A DNA stretch of 64,000 bases from Curtobacterium flaccumfaciens pv. betae (GCF_026241855.1 NZ_JAPJDC010000001.1:3534001-3598000); one strand, 5' to 3'. Shown: positions 50,254 to 59,173, counted from the stretch's first letter. Program-made: numbers and translations. Notes: generated from the letters alone by a model not told the origin.

Positions 50254-50817
50254 TCACCGACGGTGTTCGTGGACGCTCAGCACATGGCCCAGCTGCTCGA
50301 GGTAGGCCGTTTCCCCTCGCCGAGCCAGCGCGACCACGCCGCACACCGCGTCCGCCGCCCAGAGAAGTGGCTCGCGGCCACCCGGCAGGTGCTCGAACGC
50401 CAACCCGTGCACCAACTTGCGTGATCGCAAGGCGTCGAGGTGCGCACGATCGTTCCGGTCCGAGGGCCCGCGAGATTCGAGGACGACTCGATCGACATCG
50501 CCCGCGCGGAGTTCCAAGATCAAGTGCTCAAGAGCGAGACGGCGACGACGCTCGCTCCGGACGGATGGGTCGGTCACGCTCACGACCCCGATGGCTGCGA
50601 ACGGATGGTCGCACAGCATCCCGACGATCCCGGTGCGGTGCCGGGCGTCGCTCTCGGACCAGTGCAGCTTCCGCGCCGATCGCGGCTTGATGGCGCAGAG
50701 CGAGTCCCGGAACCGCTCAGCATCGCTGTCGGCAACTGTGACCGCCCCGAGGATGTACGCGCCGGGGTCACGTTCGTCTCCGGGCTCGGATTCGTCCACG
50801 TACGCCGTCGGTACCAT
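50254..50817 (-). CDS. DUF3800 domain protein
   Basis: A 187-residue protein opening TAYVDESEPGD, followed by YILGAVTV, ARKLHWSESDARHR, VVLESRGPSDRNDRAHLDALR and LLWAADAVCGVVALA. The YxDES start and the D-E-S-R-D pattern are the acidic residues of DUF3800, which has an RNase H-like fold and is seen in phage and defence contexts. Activity is unproven. ATG 50817 has TAGTAT 6 bases upstream. No phage genes are near. Confidence 0.82.
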   Translation of the reverse strand: MVPTAYVDESEPGDERDPGAYILGAVTVADSDAERFRDSLCAIKPRSARKLHWSESDARHRTGIVGMLCDHPFAAIGVVSVTDPSVRSERRRRLALEHLILELRAGDVDRVVLESRGPSDRNDRAHLDALRSRKLVHGLAFEHLPGGREPLLWAADAVCGVVALARRGETAYLEQLGHVLSVHEHRR

Positions 50818-50823
50818 TCCGGA

Positions 50824-50829
50824 ATACTA
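50824..50829 (-). promoter_or_regulatory. -10 box (TAGTAT), leaderless start of DUF3800 gene
   Basis: TAGTAT on the reverse strand 6 bases before the ATG at 50817. ATTCCGGAAT, a 10-bp palindrome, spans the start (50815-50824). Confidence 0.55.
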
Positions 50830-50871
50830 CCGGTCGGATGGGACCGCGCGGCCGCTGCAGCCGGGCGCGCG

Positions 50872-51084
50872 CTAGTCGTCGGAGTCGGCGCCAGCAGACC
50901 TCGGCGTCGGCACGTTCACGTCGACCGGGGACACCCCGGCGGGATCGGCCGAGGCGCCACCCACGACGTCGAACGAGATCCCGAGCATCGCCGGGTCCTC
51001 GTCGAGTTCGAGCCCGTCCTGACGGACCTTGTCCTCCGGGATTGCACGGCCACCAGACGGGTCCCACGAGTTCGCGATCGACAT
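50872..51084 (-). CDS. small acidic hypothetical protein
   Basis: A 70-residue acidic protein: MSIANSWDPSGGRAIPEDKV near the start, then ELDEDPAMLGISFDVVGG and a Ser/Asp-rich tail. No recognised domain. ATG 51084 is taken as start; an in-frame ATG at 51096 is possible, and neither has a good ribosome binding site. The opening WDPSGGRAIPED resembles FDPEQQGRSIPVD of the next upstream gene product, so the two may be distant relatives. Confidence 0.5.
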   Translation of the reverse strand: MSIANSWDPSGGRAIPEDKVRQDGLELDEDPAMLGISFDVVGGASADPAGVSPVDVNVPTPRSAGADSDD

Positions 51085-51148
51085 GCGCACGAGCATGCCC
51101 GAGCCGCTTGGCAATCGCCCAAGAAACCCCGGAGGAACCCCGGAACGG

Positions 51149-51379
51149 TCAGAGGTCGTCCGGGTGCAGCCGCTCACCGGCCTGCGGACGCCGGAACACC
51201 GGGCCGCCGCCGGCCTCGTCCTCGTCGTGGTGGCTGACGGGCGAGACGCTCGGGTCGACGGAGTCGTCGCCGACGTCGGCGCCGCGGTTCTCCTCCATCT
51301 CGAGCTCGGACTCGTCACTGCCGTCCACGGGGATGGACCGGCCCTGCTGTTCGGGATCGAACGGTGCGCTCATCGACAT
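51149..51379 (-). CDS. small acidic hypothetical protein
   Basis: A 76-residue protein, rich in Asp and Glu: FDPEQQGRSIPVDGSDESE then EENRGADVGDDSVDPSVSP, ending RRPQAGERLHPDDL. It looks intrinsically disordered. The start may be ATG 51379 or 51373. Function unknown. It lies 34 bases downstream of GH92 on the same strand. Confidence 0.5.
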   Translation of the reverse strand: MSMSAPFDPEQQGRSIPVDGSDESELEMEENRGADVGDDSVDPSVSPVSHHDEDEAGGGPVFRRPQAGERLHPDDL

Positions 51380-51413
51380 GGGGCGAGCATGCTCCCGCTC
51401 GGTGAACGCCGGG

Positions 51414-54400
51414 TCAACGCTGTCCGTCGGCCGCGATGAGTTCGAGCTGCGTCAGTGCCAGGTCGGTGCCGGCGGTGAACGTGAACGACGAACCCCCGCC
51501 GAGGATCCGGAACACCCGGGTCTGGCCGGCCCACGTGAACTCCGCACCGTCGACCGCGGTGACGGCGTCGTCGAGGCCGACCTGCCACGAGTAGGACCCC
51601 GGCGATGCCACCGTCACGGTGTACAGCGAGGCGGCGGCGCACGCCACGTCGAAGCACACGGACTCCCCCGCCGCGAGCGCGGTGACGGTGCGGCCGGTGT
51701 CGTCGGTGAGCGCCGAGGCCCCGACGGGCAGGACGTCCACCGGGGCGTCCCGGTAGCCGTGCACGTCGGAGGCCGAGACGGGGCGGGTGTCCGACGCCCA
51801 TCCCTGCGGTTCGTCGGACAGTGTGAACTCGATCCGCGACGCGGCCACGACCACGCTGTGCGGGATGGTGACCGAGGTCCAGGGCGAGCCGTCGACCGTC
51901 ACCGACGCCACGTACGCGCCTGCGGTGCCGGCGGCGATCTCGATGACGGTGGGCGATCCTCCAGGTTGCCGCAGCACCGTCCTGCGGACCGACGGCGGCA
52001 CGAGCACGTAGGTGCCGGTCGACGGCGCCAGCGGGTACAGCCCGATGGTCGCGAAGACGTACCAGGCGCTCATCTCACCGTTGTCCTCGTCGCCGGGGTA
52101 GCCCTGGCCGAGGTCGGACCCGACGAACAGGCGCTCGAGCGATTCGCGGACGATGCGGTGCGCGTCGTCGTGCCGTCCGGTGAACATCGCGAAGAAGGGG
52201 ATGTGGTGCGCGGGCTGGTTCGACAGCCCGAGCATGCCCATCCGGACGTCGCGGGCCTCGGTCATCTCGTGGATCGGGAAGCCGTACGAGCCGGAGCGCG
52301 CCAGGGCCCCGGTCTCGGGGGTCGCGAAGAACGCGTCGAGAGCGGCGTCGAAGCGCTCGGGCCCGCCGTGCAGGTCGACGACGCCGGCACCGTCGTGCGG
52401 CGCCGTGAACGCGGTGCCCCACGCGTTCGTCTCGGTGTAGTCGTTGCCCCAGTCGCGCGGGTCGAACTCGGTGCCGACCCGCCACGAGCCGTCCGGGTCG
52501 CGGCCGATGAAGAACCCGCGCTCGGAGTCGAAGACGTGCCGGTACTGCAGCGACCGGCGGGCGAACCACTCGGCCTCGGCCTCGTAGCGGGACAGGTCGG
52601 CGGGCGTCCGCGCCCGTGACGCGAGCAGGCCCGCCATGACGGCCAGACCCCAGTCGTTGATGGCCGCGTCCAGGGTCCACGACATCCCCTCGTGGGTCGC
52701 CGTGTCGACGTGGCCGCGGAAGGCGCCCGGGAGGCTCCCCTTGCGTCCGACGCGCTCGTCACGCGGCGGGACGGTCGCGTTCCGCACCGCGCTCCGGTAC
52801 GCCTCGGCGAGGTCGAAGCCGCGCACGCCCTTCACGGCCAGGTCGGCGAAGACGGTGTCGCTCGTGGTGCCGGTCATGCAGTCCTCGGCACCGGGGGCAC
52901 TCCAGCGGGGCGTCCACCCGCCGTCGTGGTGGTGCTCGACGAAGCCCTGCGCGAGTTCGCCCGCGGTCTCGGGGGTCAGGAGTCCGAGGAGCGGCCAGGC
53001 CGTGCGGTAGGTGTCCCAGAAGCCGTTCGTGGTGGTGAACGGGCCCTCGACGATCTCCGGCCCGGGCTCGTCGCGGATCGGGTCCGCCAGCACGTCGCCG
53101 TACGGGGAGCGGTGCCGCGGGGTGCCGGTCAGGGCGGTCTCCCCTGCACGGTTCGGGTAGAGGAACAGCCGGTACAGGCCGGAGTACAGGCTCGTCAGCT
53201 GGTCGGGGCTCGCGCCGTCGAAGGACAGCGTCGCGAGCTTCTCGGTCCACAGCGCCTCGGCACGGGAGCACATGGCGTCGAACGAGCCGGCATCGTCGAG
53301 GTTCGCGCGGGCGTCCTCGATCGAGACGGTCGAGATGCCGAGCAGGACGTCGACCGGGCCGCCGGTGCCCCCGGGTTCCCCCACGGACAGCCAGCCGCGC
53401 AGCTCCTGCTCGCCGATCGTCGTGTGGTCGGCGGTGACCCCGGCGACCCGCAGGTGCACGTGGTGCGGCGGGGTGCCGGGGCGGTCGTCGAGGACGGCCT
53501 CGACCACGGCCGTGCCGTCGGTGATCGTCACGGAGACGTCGGACACCCGGCCGTGGTGGTCGAGCACGACGCTGCGGGTGCCGGTGAACCGGAACCCGAG
53601 GGCGAACTCCCCCGCGGTCAGCTCTGCCGTCACACCGTGCTCGAGGGCGACCCGGTAGCGGTGCGGGCCGTCCTGCTCGTCCTCGTGGTCGAACCCGAGC
53701 GCGCGGGCGGACCGGTCGACGTCGGGGGTGTCGAGTGGCGAGGGCATCACCTGGAACACCCCGCGGTCGCCCATCCACGGCGACGGGATGTGACTCGTCG
53801 CGAAGGCCTGGATCGCCGGGCGGAGCCTCCCCTGGTCGTCGAGCCGGTCGTGCTCCTGGTACGCGTACGGCCAGCGGTTGCTCGAGGCGTCCGTCATCGG
53901 CAGGCCGAACACCCCGCCGTGCGGGACACCGACCAGCGGGGCGTTGTTGCCGCGGGAGAACCGGGAGGACGCCTGGGTGCCACGGGTCGTCCGGACGTGG
54001 CCGAGCGGGGTCGTCGGGGTCGGACGCGCAGGACCGATCCGGACGGCGTCGAGCCAGCCGCGCAGTGCGGGACGCTCGCCGTCGGCGGCCACAGGCGGTG
54101 CGTCGGAGCCGAGCCGGGCCTCCAGGCGGTCGACGACCAGCCCCGCGAACGGCGTGAGGTCGACCGCGCGACGGTTCCACTGGTCCACCCACTGCTTGCG
54201 GGCCGCGTCCTGCGCGTCCGGGGTGACCGCGTCGCCGTACTGGTCGCGGACCCCGGCGTGGTCACGCAGCCGCGAGCCGTCGGTGAAGACGACGTCGACG
54301 GCGAAGGCCGTGGCGTCCCAGAAGTGCGGCAGGTCTGCTTCCGTCGGTTCCGACGCCCCGTCGGGCAGGGTCCGCTCGGGGAACCAGACCCAGGAGAGCT

Positions 54401-54566
54401 CGTCGCCGGTGGCGATGGTGCGTCCAGTGAAGCCGGGGACGATCGCCTCGGCCACCGACGTGCCCGCTGGTCGTTCGACGAGCCAGCCCTCCGCGGAACC
54501 GAACCCGACACCGTTCCGAGCGGCCACGGCCGTCGTCGGACCACCGCTCCGTTGCAGTTCTCGCAC
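51414..54566 (-). CDS. GH92 family alpha-mannosidase
   Basis: A 1050-residue GH92 enzyme: N-terminal beta-sandwich, then an (alpha/alpha)6 catalytic domain with FWDTYRTAWPLLGLLTPE, GGWTPRWSAPGAEDCMTGTTSDTVFADL, EFDPRDWGNDYTETNAWGTAFTAPHD and NQPAHHIPFFAMF; the QGYPGDEDNGEMSAWYVFATIGLYPLAP stretch is the GH92 hallmark and carries the Ca2+/acid residues. Exo-acting alpha-1,2- or 1,3-mannosidase activity is expected. No signal peptide, so it acts inside the cell. C-terminal ~150 residues form an extra beta-rich module. GTG 54566 with TAGGCT 6 bases before it. Confidence 0.92.
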   Translation of the reverse strand: MRELQRSGGPTTAVAARNGVGFGSAEGWLVERPAGTSVAEAIVPGFTGRTIATGDELSWVWFPERTLPDGASEPTEADLPHFWDATAFAVDVVFTDGSRLRDHAGVRDQYGDAVTPDAQDAARKQWVDQWNRRAVDLTPFAGLVVDRLEARLGSDAPPVAADGERPALRGWLDAVRIGPARPTPTTPLGHVRTTRGTQASSRFSRGNNAPLVGVPHGGVFGLPMTDASSNRWPYAYQEHDRLDDQGRLRPAIQAFATSHIPSPWMGDRGVFQVMPSPLDTPDVDRSARALGFDHEDEQDGPHRYRVALEHGVTAELTAGEFALGFRFTGTRSVVLDHHGRVSDVSVTITDGTAVVEAVLDDRPGTPPHHVHLRVAGVTADHTTIGEQELRGWLSVGEPGGTGGPVDVLLGISTVSIEDARANLDDAGSFDAMCSRAEALWTEKLATLSFDGASPDQLTSLYSGLYRLFLYPNRAGETALTGTPRHRSPYGDVLADPIRDEPGPEIVEGPFTTTNGFWDTYRTAWPLLGLLTPETAGELAQGFVEHHHDGGWTPRWSAPGAEDCMTGTTSDTVFADLAVKGVRGFDLAEAYRSAVRNATVPPRDERVGRKGSLPGAFRGHVDTATHEGMSWTLDAAINDWGLAVMAGLLASRARTPADLSRYEAEAEWFARRSLQYRHVFDSERGFFIGRDPDGSWRVGTEFDPRDWGNDYTETNAWGTAFTAPHDGAGVVDLHGGPERFDAALDAFFATPETGALARSGSYGFPIHEMTEARDVRMGMLGLSNQPAHHIPFFAMFTGRHDDAHRIVRESLERLFVGSDLGQGYPGDEDNGEMSAWYVFATIGLYPLAPSTGTYVLVPPSVRRTVLRQPGGSPTVIEIAAGTAGAYVASVTVDGSPWTSVTIPHSVVVAASRIEFTLSDEPQGWASDTRPVSASDVHGYRDAPVDVLPVGASALTDDTGRTVTALAAGESVCFDVACAAASLYTVTVASPGSYSWQVGLDDAVTAVDGAEFTWAGQTRVFRILGGGSSFTFTAGTDLALTQLELIAADGQR

Positions 54567-54572
54567 GGGGCG

Positions 54573-54578
54573 AGCCTA
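54573..54578 (-). promoter_or_regulatory. -10 box (TAGGCT), leaderless start of GH92 gene
   Basis: TAGGCT on the reverse strand, 6 bases before the GTG at 54566; no ribosome binding site. Confidence 0.6.
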
Positions 54579-54612
54579 TTTGCTCCAGGGACTGGACGAA
54601 AACCCCGGCGTG

Positions 54613-56208
54613 TCAGTCCTTGTTGTGCCCCGGGGCGCTGCCGGACTTGCCGGGAGCGGTGTCCGACGTGGTGTCGACCGCGCCGGTGCCGGCGGCGCCC
54701 GTGCCGTCCTGCGGCTCCTGCACCGGGTTCGAGGCCGGGGTGCTCGGCTCCGGGCCGACGGGCGGGTCCTGCGTGGGCTGCTCCGGCTGGGTCGGTTCGC
54801 TCGGCTGCTCGCTGGGTTCCTCGGCGGGCTGCGACGGCTGCTGCTCCTGTGAGGGCTGCTGCTCGGCCGGTTCGCTCGGCTGCTGCTCCTCGCCCGGGTC
54901 CTCGGACGGCTGCTGCTCGGTCGGCGCGGTCGACGTGGTGTCCGTCGGGGCCGGGGTGCCGTCGTCGTCGCCGTTGAGGGCGAACACCGCGACCCCGATG
55001 CCGATGAGCACCAGGACGATCACGATGATCGCGGCGATGAGTGGTCCGCGCTTCTTCTTCTCCGGCTGGTCCTCCGGCTGGTCGCCCCGGCCCGGGCGGG
55101 GCGTGACCGGTGGCGGGGTCGGCCCGCTCGGGCCCGATGCGCCGCGGTCGGCTGTCTGGGCGCCGAGGACGGTCGTCGAGACGTCGTCGGCGGGGTTCGG
55201 GCGCTGGGTGTCGAGGACGCGGGTGGCGTCGTCGCCCGGACGCGCGCCGCCGTTCGGCAGTTCGCTCGCCGGCATCGCCTGCGTCCGGTCGTCGGCGTTC
55301 GCCGCTGCGGCGGCACCGGCGCCGACCGCGGCCCCCGCAGCGCCGGCTGCCGCGGCCGTCACCGCACCGGGCGCGCCGGGTAGCAGCTGCGTCGCGTTCG
55401 TCGGCTCGTCGCGACCCAGCGCGCGCAGGCGCTCGGCGGCCTCGGCAGCCGTCGGTCGCTCCGCCGGGTCCTGCGCGGTCATCACGTGCAGCAGGGTGCG
55501 CCAGGCCGTGGGCAGCTGCCGGTCGATCTCGGGCGAACGGGTGAGCCGGGCGGTGGCCGACTCGACCGCACTGCCCGGGAACGGCTGACGACCGGTCATG
55601 CACTCGAGCAGCACGAGCCCGAGCGAGTAGACGTCGGCCTTGCCGGTGATCTCCTTCGCCAGGACCTGCTCCGGGGCCAGGTACGCGGCCGTCCCCATCA
55701 CGGTCCCCGTCCCCGTCACCCGAGAGGCGTCGCGGAGCAGGGCGATCCCGAAGTCGGCGAGCTTGACGTGCCGACCGTCGCTCTCGAGCAGGACGTTCGC
55801 GGGCTTCACGTCACGGTGGACGATGCCCTGCGCGTGCACGGCGGCCAGACCGTCGGCGACCTGCGCACCCAGGCGGGCGGCGGTCGCGGGGTCGAGCGGG
55901 CCCTCGCGCAGACGGGTCGCCAGGTCACTGCCCGGCACGAGTTCCATGACGAGGTACGAGTCGCCGTCGACGTCGTCGAGTGCGGCGTCGTAGAGCGTGA
56001 CGAGCTCGGGGGCCCGCAGCGTCGCGAGGGTCTGGATCTCCGCCTCGGCGCGGGCGCGCTCACCGCGGTCGACGGGGCCGATGCGGAACACCTTGACCGC
56101 GACCTCGCGGCCGAGTTGCTCGTCGACCGCCCGGTACACGGACGCCATGCCACCGTGTCCGAGCGTGCCCGTGACGCGGTACCTGCCGCCGAAGACCCGT
56201 TCTTCCAT
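54613..56208 (-). CDS. receptor-type serine/threonine protein kinase (PknB-like)
   Basis: A 531-residue kinase. Residues ~9-265 form the kinase domain: glycine loop LGHGGMASVYRA, Lys in VAVKVF, HRDVKPANVLL, LADFGIA and the APE motif YLAPEQ. A ~110-residue Ala/Pro-rich linker follows, then a membrane helix (residues ~383-405) and a ~110-residue extracellular tail of Gln/Pro/Glu/Ser repeats (QQPSE). There are no PASTA domains. It probably phosphorylates cell-envelope or regulatory proteins. ATG 56208, TAGGTT 7 bases before. Confidence 0.92.
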   Translation of the reverse strand: MEERVFGGRYRVTGTLGHGGMASVYRAVDEQLGREVAVKVFRIGPVDRGERARAEAEIQTLATLRAPELVTLYDAALDDVDGDSYLVMELVPGSDLATRLREGPLDPATAARLGAQVADGLAAVHAQGIVHRDVKPANVLLESDGRHVKLADFGIALLRDASRVTGTGTVMGTAAYLAPEQVLAKEITGKADVYSLGLVLLECMTGRQPFPGSAVESATARLTRSPEIDRQLPTAWRTLLHVMTAQDPAERPTAAEAAERLRALGRDEPTNATQLLPGAPGAVTAAAAGAAGAAVGAGAAAAANADDRTQAMPASELPNGGARPGDDATRVLDTQRPNPADDVSTTVLGAQTADRGASGPSGPTPPPVTPRPGRGDQPEDQPEKKKRGPLIAAIIVIVLVLIGIGVAVFALNGDDDGTPAPTDTTSTAPTEQQPSEDPGEEQQPSEPAEQQPSQEQQPSQPAEEPSEQPSEPTQPEQPTQDPPVGPEPSTPASNPVQEPQDGTGAAGTGAVDTTSDTAPGKSGSAPGHNKD

Positions 56209-56215
56209 GCCCGGC

Positions 56216-56221
56216 AACCTA
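56216..56221 (-). promoter_or_regulatory. -10 box (TAGGTT), leaderless start of kinase gene
   Basis: TAGGTT on the reverse strand, 7 bases before the ATG at 56208. Confidence 0.5.
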
Positions 56222-56290
56222 CCGGTCGCGGCTGACGGCGCTCTGCCGTTCGGGGCGCCGGGGCGGGCCCCGGCGGCGCGGGCCCTGGCG

Positions 56291-56351
56291 ACTTCGTGAG
56301 CAGAAGATGTCGGGTGCGGGCGAGCGACCCGACGTCTTCTGCTCACGAAGT
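56291..56351. repeat. extragenic palindrome, family 2 (25-bp arms)
   Basis: Arms 56291-56315 and 56327-56351 differ by one base pair; each carries CGTGAGCAGAAGATGTCGGGT or its near complement. It includes the stop codon of the PAP2 gene and ends that gene; the next gene starts 83 bases on. Confidence 0.8.
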
Positions 56352-57161
56352 GATGCGGTCGACGCCCGGCGCGGGCTCGGCACCGTGGTGGAGCGCCGTC
56401 AGGTACAACCGGTGCGCCGTGATCACGAGGGCGAGCCAGGCGAGTCCGAGCGCCCACGCCGCCAGGACGTCGGTCAGCCAGTGGTGCCCGAGGAACACCC
56501 GCGACGCCCCGACCGACAGCACGAACAGGGTGCCCACGACGATCGTCCACACCCGGGTGACGACGCGCGACTGCCGCAGGAGCAGCAGGTACACGATGGT
56601 GCCCACGATCACCGTGGAGTTGAGCGTGTGGCCCGACGGGAACGACGGCGACGTCTCGTACGGCGGCACCGCGTCGGACAGCGGCGGACGGGCGCGACCG
56701 ATCAGGTCCTTGCCCGCGATCGTCATGAGCAGCGAACCACCGCTCGCGGCGACCAGGAGCACCAGTGGCGTCCACGCACGGCGCTGGATCGTGAAGCCGA
56801 CCAGGAATCCGAGCGCGACGATCGGCATCCCGATCGTGCCGGCGATGTCGGTCCACCAGGTGACGAGCGTGTCCGCCGTGGGTGATCGGAGTGTGAGCGC
56901 CCAGTCGAGGACGGGTCGGTCGAGCACCGCGACGTCGTCGGCTTCACGGACGGCGTCGTAGACCTCGGAGGCGATCCACGTGGCGAGGACGGCGACGCCC
57001 AGGCCGATGGCGAGGGTCAGCAGCAGGACGGGCATGGCGCCGAAGCGCTTGCCGAGCGCGGTCCACGCACCGGCGACGCTGCGGCCGGCACGGGAGCGCC
57101 AACGGGTCAGGTCGACTTCGCCGACGGTGCGGTCGGCGGCGTCCCCGTGTTCGGTGTGCAT
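56343..57161 (-). CDS. PAP2-family phosphatase (membrane)
   Basis: A 272-residue protein with about six membrane helices and the three phosphatase motifs: KDLIGRARP (KxxxxxxRP), PSFPSGHT (PSGH) and SRVFLGHHWLTD (SRxxxxxHxxxD). Likely removes phosphate from lipid phosphates such as undecaprenyl diphosphate or phosphatidic acid on the outer face. ATG 57161; last codons lie inside a family 2 palindrome. Confidence 0.9.
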   Translation of the reverse strand: MHTEHGDAADRTVGEVDLTRWRSRAGRSVAGAWTALGKRFGAMPVLLLTLAIGLGVAVLATWIASEVYDAVREADDVAVLDRPVLDWALTLRSPTADTLVTWWTDIAGTIGMPIVALGFLVGFTIQRRAWTPLVLLVAASGGSLLMTIAGKDLIGRARPPLSDAVPPYETSPSFPSGHTLNSTVIVGTIVYLLLLRQSRVVTRVWTIVVGTLFVLSVGASRVFLGHHWLTDVLAAWALGLAWLALVITAHRLYLTALHHGAEPAPGVDRITS

Positions 57162-57204
57162 CCGTCCACACTGCCCGAAGCCGCCGGGAGTCGTCCCGGC
57201 TGCC

Positions 57205-58890
57205 TCAGTCCTTCGCCTCCGAGTACGCCCCGACCACCCCGACCGACAGCGGGAACGTCACCGGGAAGTCCTGGAACAACAGCCGTCCGGCATCGACGGC
57301 GGCCTCCCGGATCTGCTGCGCCACCCACTCCGCGTGCTCCGCCGGGGCGTGCACCACGATCTCGTCGTGCACGAAGAACACCAGGTGCGGCCCGTCCGTC
57401 ACGGCTCCGGGGAACCGCGCGAGCAACCGCGACCGCAGGGAACCCATCCACGCGAGCGCCCACTCGGCCGCGGTCCCCTGCACCACGAAGTTCCGGGTGA
57501 ACCGGCCCCAGCTCCGGGCGCGGGACTCGACGGCACGCTGCATCGCCGGGGTCCCCTCGACCGTGTACGCCTGGTTCCGGGCCTCGAACCACGAGTCCTC
57601 GGGCACCGGTGGCGTCCGGCCGAGCAGCGTCGTCACCGGCTCGCCGCGCTCCCCCGCACGCGCGGCCCGTTCCACCATGTCGAGCGCCTGCGGGAACGCC
57701 CGGACCAGGCGTGGCACGAGCCGGCCGCCCTCGCCCTGGGTCGCCCCGTACATCGCACCGAGCATCGCCACCTTGGCCTGCTGCCGGGTCTCGACCGCCC
57801 CCGACGCCACCACGCCGTCGTACAGGTCGCGCCCGTCGCCGGCCGCGGCCATCGCCCGGTCGCCGGACATCGCGGCGAGCACCCGGGGCTCCAGCTGCGC
57901 GGCGTCCGCCACGACGAGCTTCCACCCGGGGTCGGCGATGACCGCGCCGCGGATGCCCTTCGGCAACTGCATCGCTCCCCCGCCGTCGGCCGCCCAGCGC
58001 CCGGTGACGACACCACCGACGACGTACTTCGGGTGGAACCGTCCGTCGCGGATCCAGTCGTCGAGCCAGGTCCAGCCGTTGGCGGTGAGCAGTCGCGCCA
58101 GGCGCTTGTACTCGAGCAGCGGCTCGATGACGGGGTGCTCGATCTCCTGCAGCTCCCACTTCCGCGTGCTCGTGACCATCAGGCCGGCCCGGCGCAGCGA
58201 CTTCAGGACGTCGGCGGGTGAGTCCGGGTTGAGCCCGGGGTCGTCGAGGCGCTCGCGCACGACGGCGGCGATCTCCTCGAGGCGTCGCGGTCGCACCCCG
58301 TAGGGCACGCGCGGCCCGAGGGCGTCCTCGAGCAGCCGCTCGTGCACGTCGGCACGCCACGGCAGCCCGGCGTGCAGCATCTCGGCCGCCACGAGCGCAC
58401 CGGCCGACTCCGCGGTGAGCAGCAGGCGGAGTGCACCCGGAGCGCTCGACCCCGCCACCGCGGCGAGCTGCGCCCGGAACTCCGCCACTGGATCGACCTC
58501 GTCGTCGGGCGCAGCGGCGGTGAACAGGGCGTCGTCGAAGAGCTGGGCCTGCGTCGGCCGGACCACGCGGGGTTCCGCGACCGGGGCGTCCAGGGCGTCG
58601 GCCGGCCGAGCGGCGAGCGCGGATCCCCGTGCAGCGAGCGCAGCCCGCAGGACACGACGACCGAGGCGCAGGTCGACGCAGCGTCCGACTCGCCCGCCAG
58701 CGGCGAGCACGGCCGGGTACCAGCGGGCGGTGTCGTCCCACACCCAGCGCACGCCCGGTGCGTCGTGGGCCGCGACGAAGGCCGGGAGGCCCGGCTCGTC
58801 CAGGCGGATCGGCTCACCTCCGGCGGTCCCCGCGTCGGTCAGGGGCGTCGCGAGGACGCCGCCGTCGACGCGGCGGAGGACGAGGTGCAC
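57205..58890 (-). CDS. family A DNA polymerase-like protein (bifunctional 3'-5' exonuclease/DNA polymerase type)
   Basis: A 561-residue protein with a family A polymerase domain: motif A VVADAAQLEPRVLAAMSGD (DYSQIELR in Pol I), motif B RQQAKVAMLGAMYG (RxxxKxxxFxxxYG) and motif C FFVHDEIVVHAP. The N-terminal 200 residues lack obvious DEDD exonuclease residues and there is no 5' nuclease. Actinobacteria carry such a second Pol I-like enzyme besides PolA; its role is unclear, possibly repair. Changes in motif A and B (Phe to Leu in FxxxYG) suggest altered activity. GTG at 58890. Confidence 0.85.
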   Translation of the reverse strand: MHLVLRRVDGGVLATPLTDAGTAGGEPIRLDEPGLPAFVAAHDAPGVRWVWDDTARWYPAVLAAGGRVGRCVDLRLGRRVLRAALAARGSALAARPADALDAPVAEPRVVRPTQAQLFDDALFTAAAPDDEVDPVAEFRAQLAAVAGSSAPGALRLLLTAESAGALVAAEMLHAGLPWRADVHERLLEDALGPRVPYGVRPRRLEEIAAVVRERLDDPGLNPDSPADVLKSLRRAGLMVTSTRKWELQEIEHPVIEPLLEYKRLARLLTANGWTWLDDWIRDGRFHPKYVVGGVVTGRWAADGGGAMQLPKGIRGAVIADPGWKLVVADAAQLEPRVLAAMSGDRAMAAAGDGRDLYDGVVASGAVETRQQAKVAMLGAMYGATQGEGGRLVPRLVRAFPQALDMVERAARAGERGEPVTTLLGRTPPVPEDSWFEARNQAYTVEGTPAMQRAVESRARSWGRFTRNFVVQGTAAEWALAWMGSLRSRLLARFPGAVTDGPHLVFFVHDEIVVHAPAEHAEWVAQQIREAAVDAGRLLFQDFPVTFPLSVGVVGAYSEAKD

Positions 58891-58944
58891 GACACGATCA
58901 TGCCGTGCCCCACCGACCCCGGTGGACCAGGGCCGGAACGGGTG

Positions 58945-59139
58945 TCACTCGCCGGGTCGGACCGCCGCGGTGTCGGCGACGTCGATGCGGACGTCGCCGT
59001 CCTCGGCACGGGAGACCTCGACCCGCGGGTCGGCGTCGTGCTCGTCGGATCCGGACATGCGGCGGAACGTGTCCTGTCGGCGTTCCTCGAACGTCATGTC
59101 GACGCCGTCGTCGAGGTGGTCGTGGTCGGGCTTCGTCAT
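58945..59139 (-). CDS. small conserved hypothetical protein
   Basis: A 64-residue charged, acidic protein opening MTKPDHDHLDDGVDMTFEER and continuing RRQDTFRRMSGSDEHDADPRVEVSRAEDGDVRIDVADT. No domain recognised; similar short proteins are common in Microbacteriaceae. ATG 59139 has TACCGT 7 bases upstream (reverse, 59147-59152), so it is likely a leaderless gene of its own. Confidence 0.6.
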   Translation of the reverse strand: MTKPDHDHLDDGVDMTFEERRQDTFRRMSGSDEHDADPRVEVSRAEDGDVRIDVADTAAVRPGE

Positions 59140-59173
59140 GCCGTGCACGGTACGCGGCCGCAGCTGCGGGCGG

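Noticed and set aside
18229..58796. GGGAGGCCCGG motif as a dispersed repeat
   Set aside because: Occurrences lie in both coding and non-coding sequence, so high GC alone may explain it.
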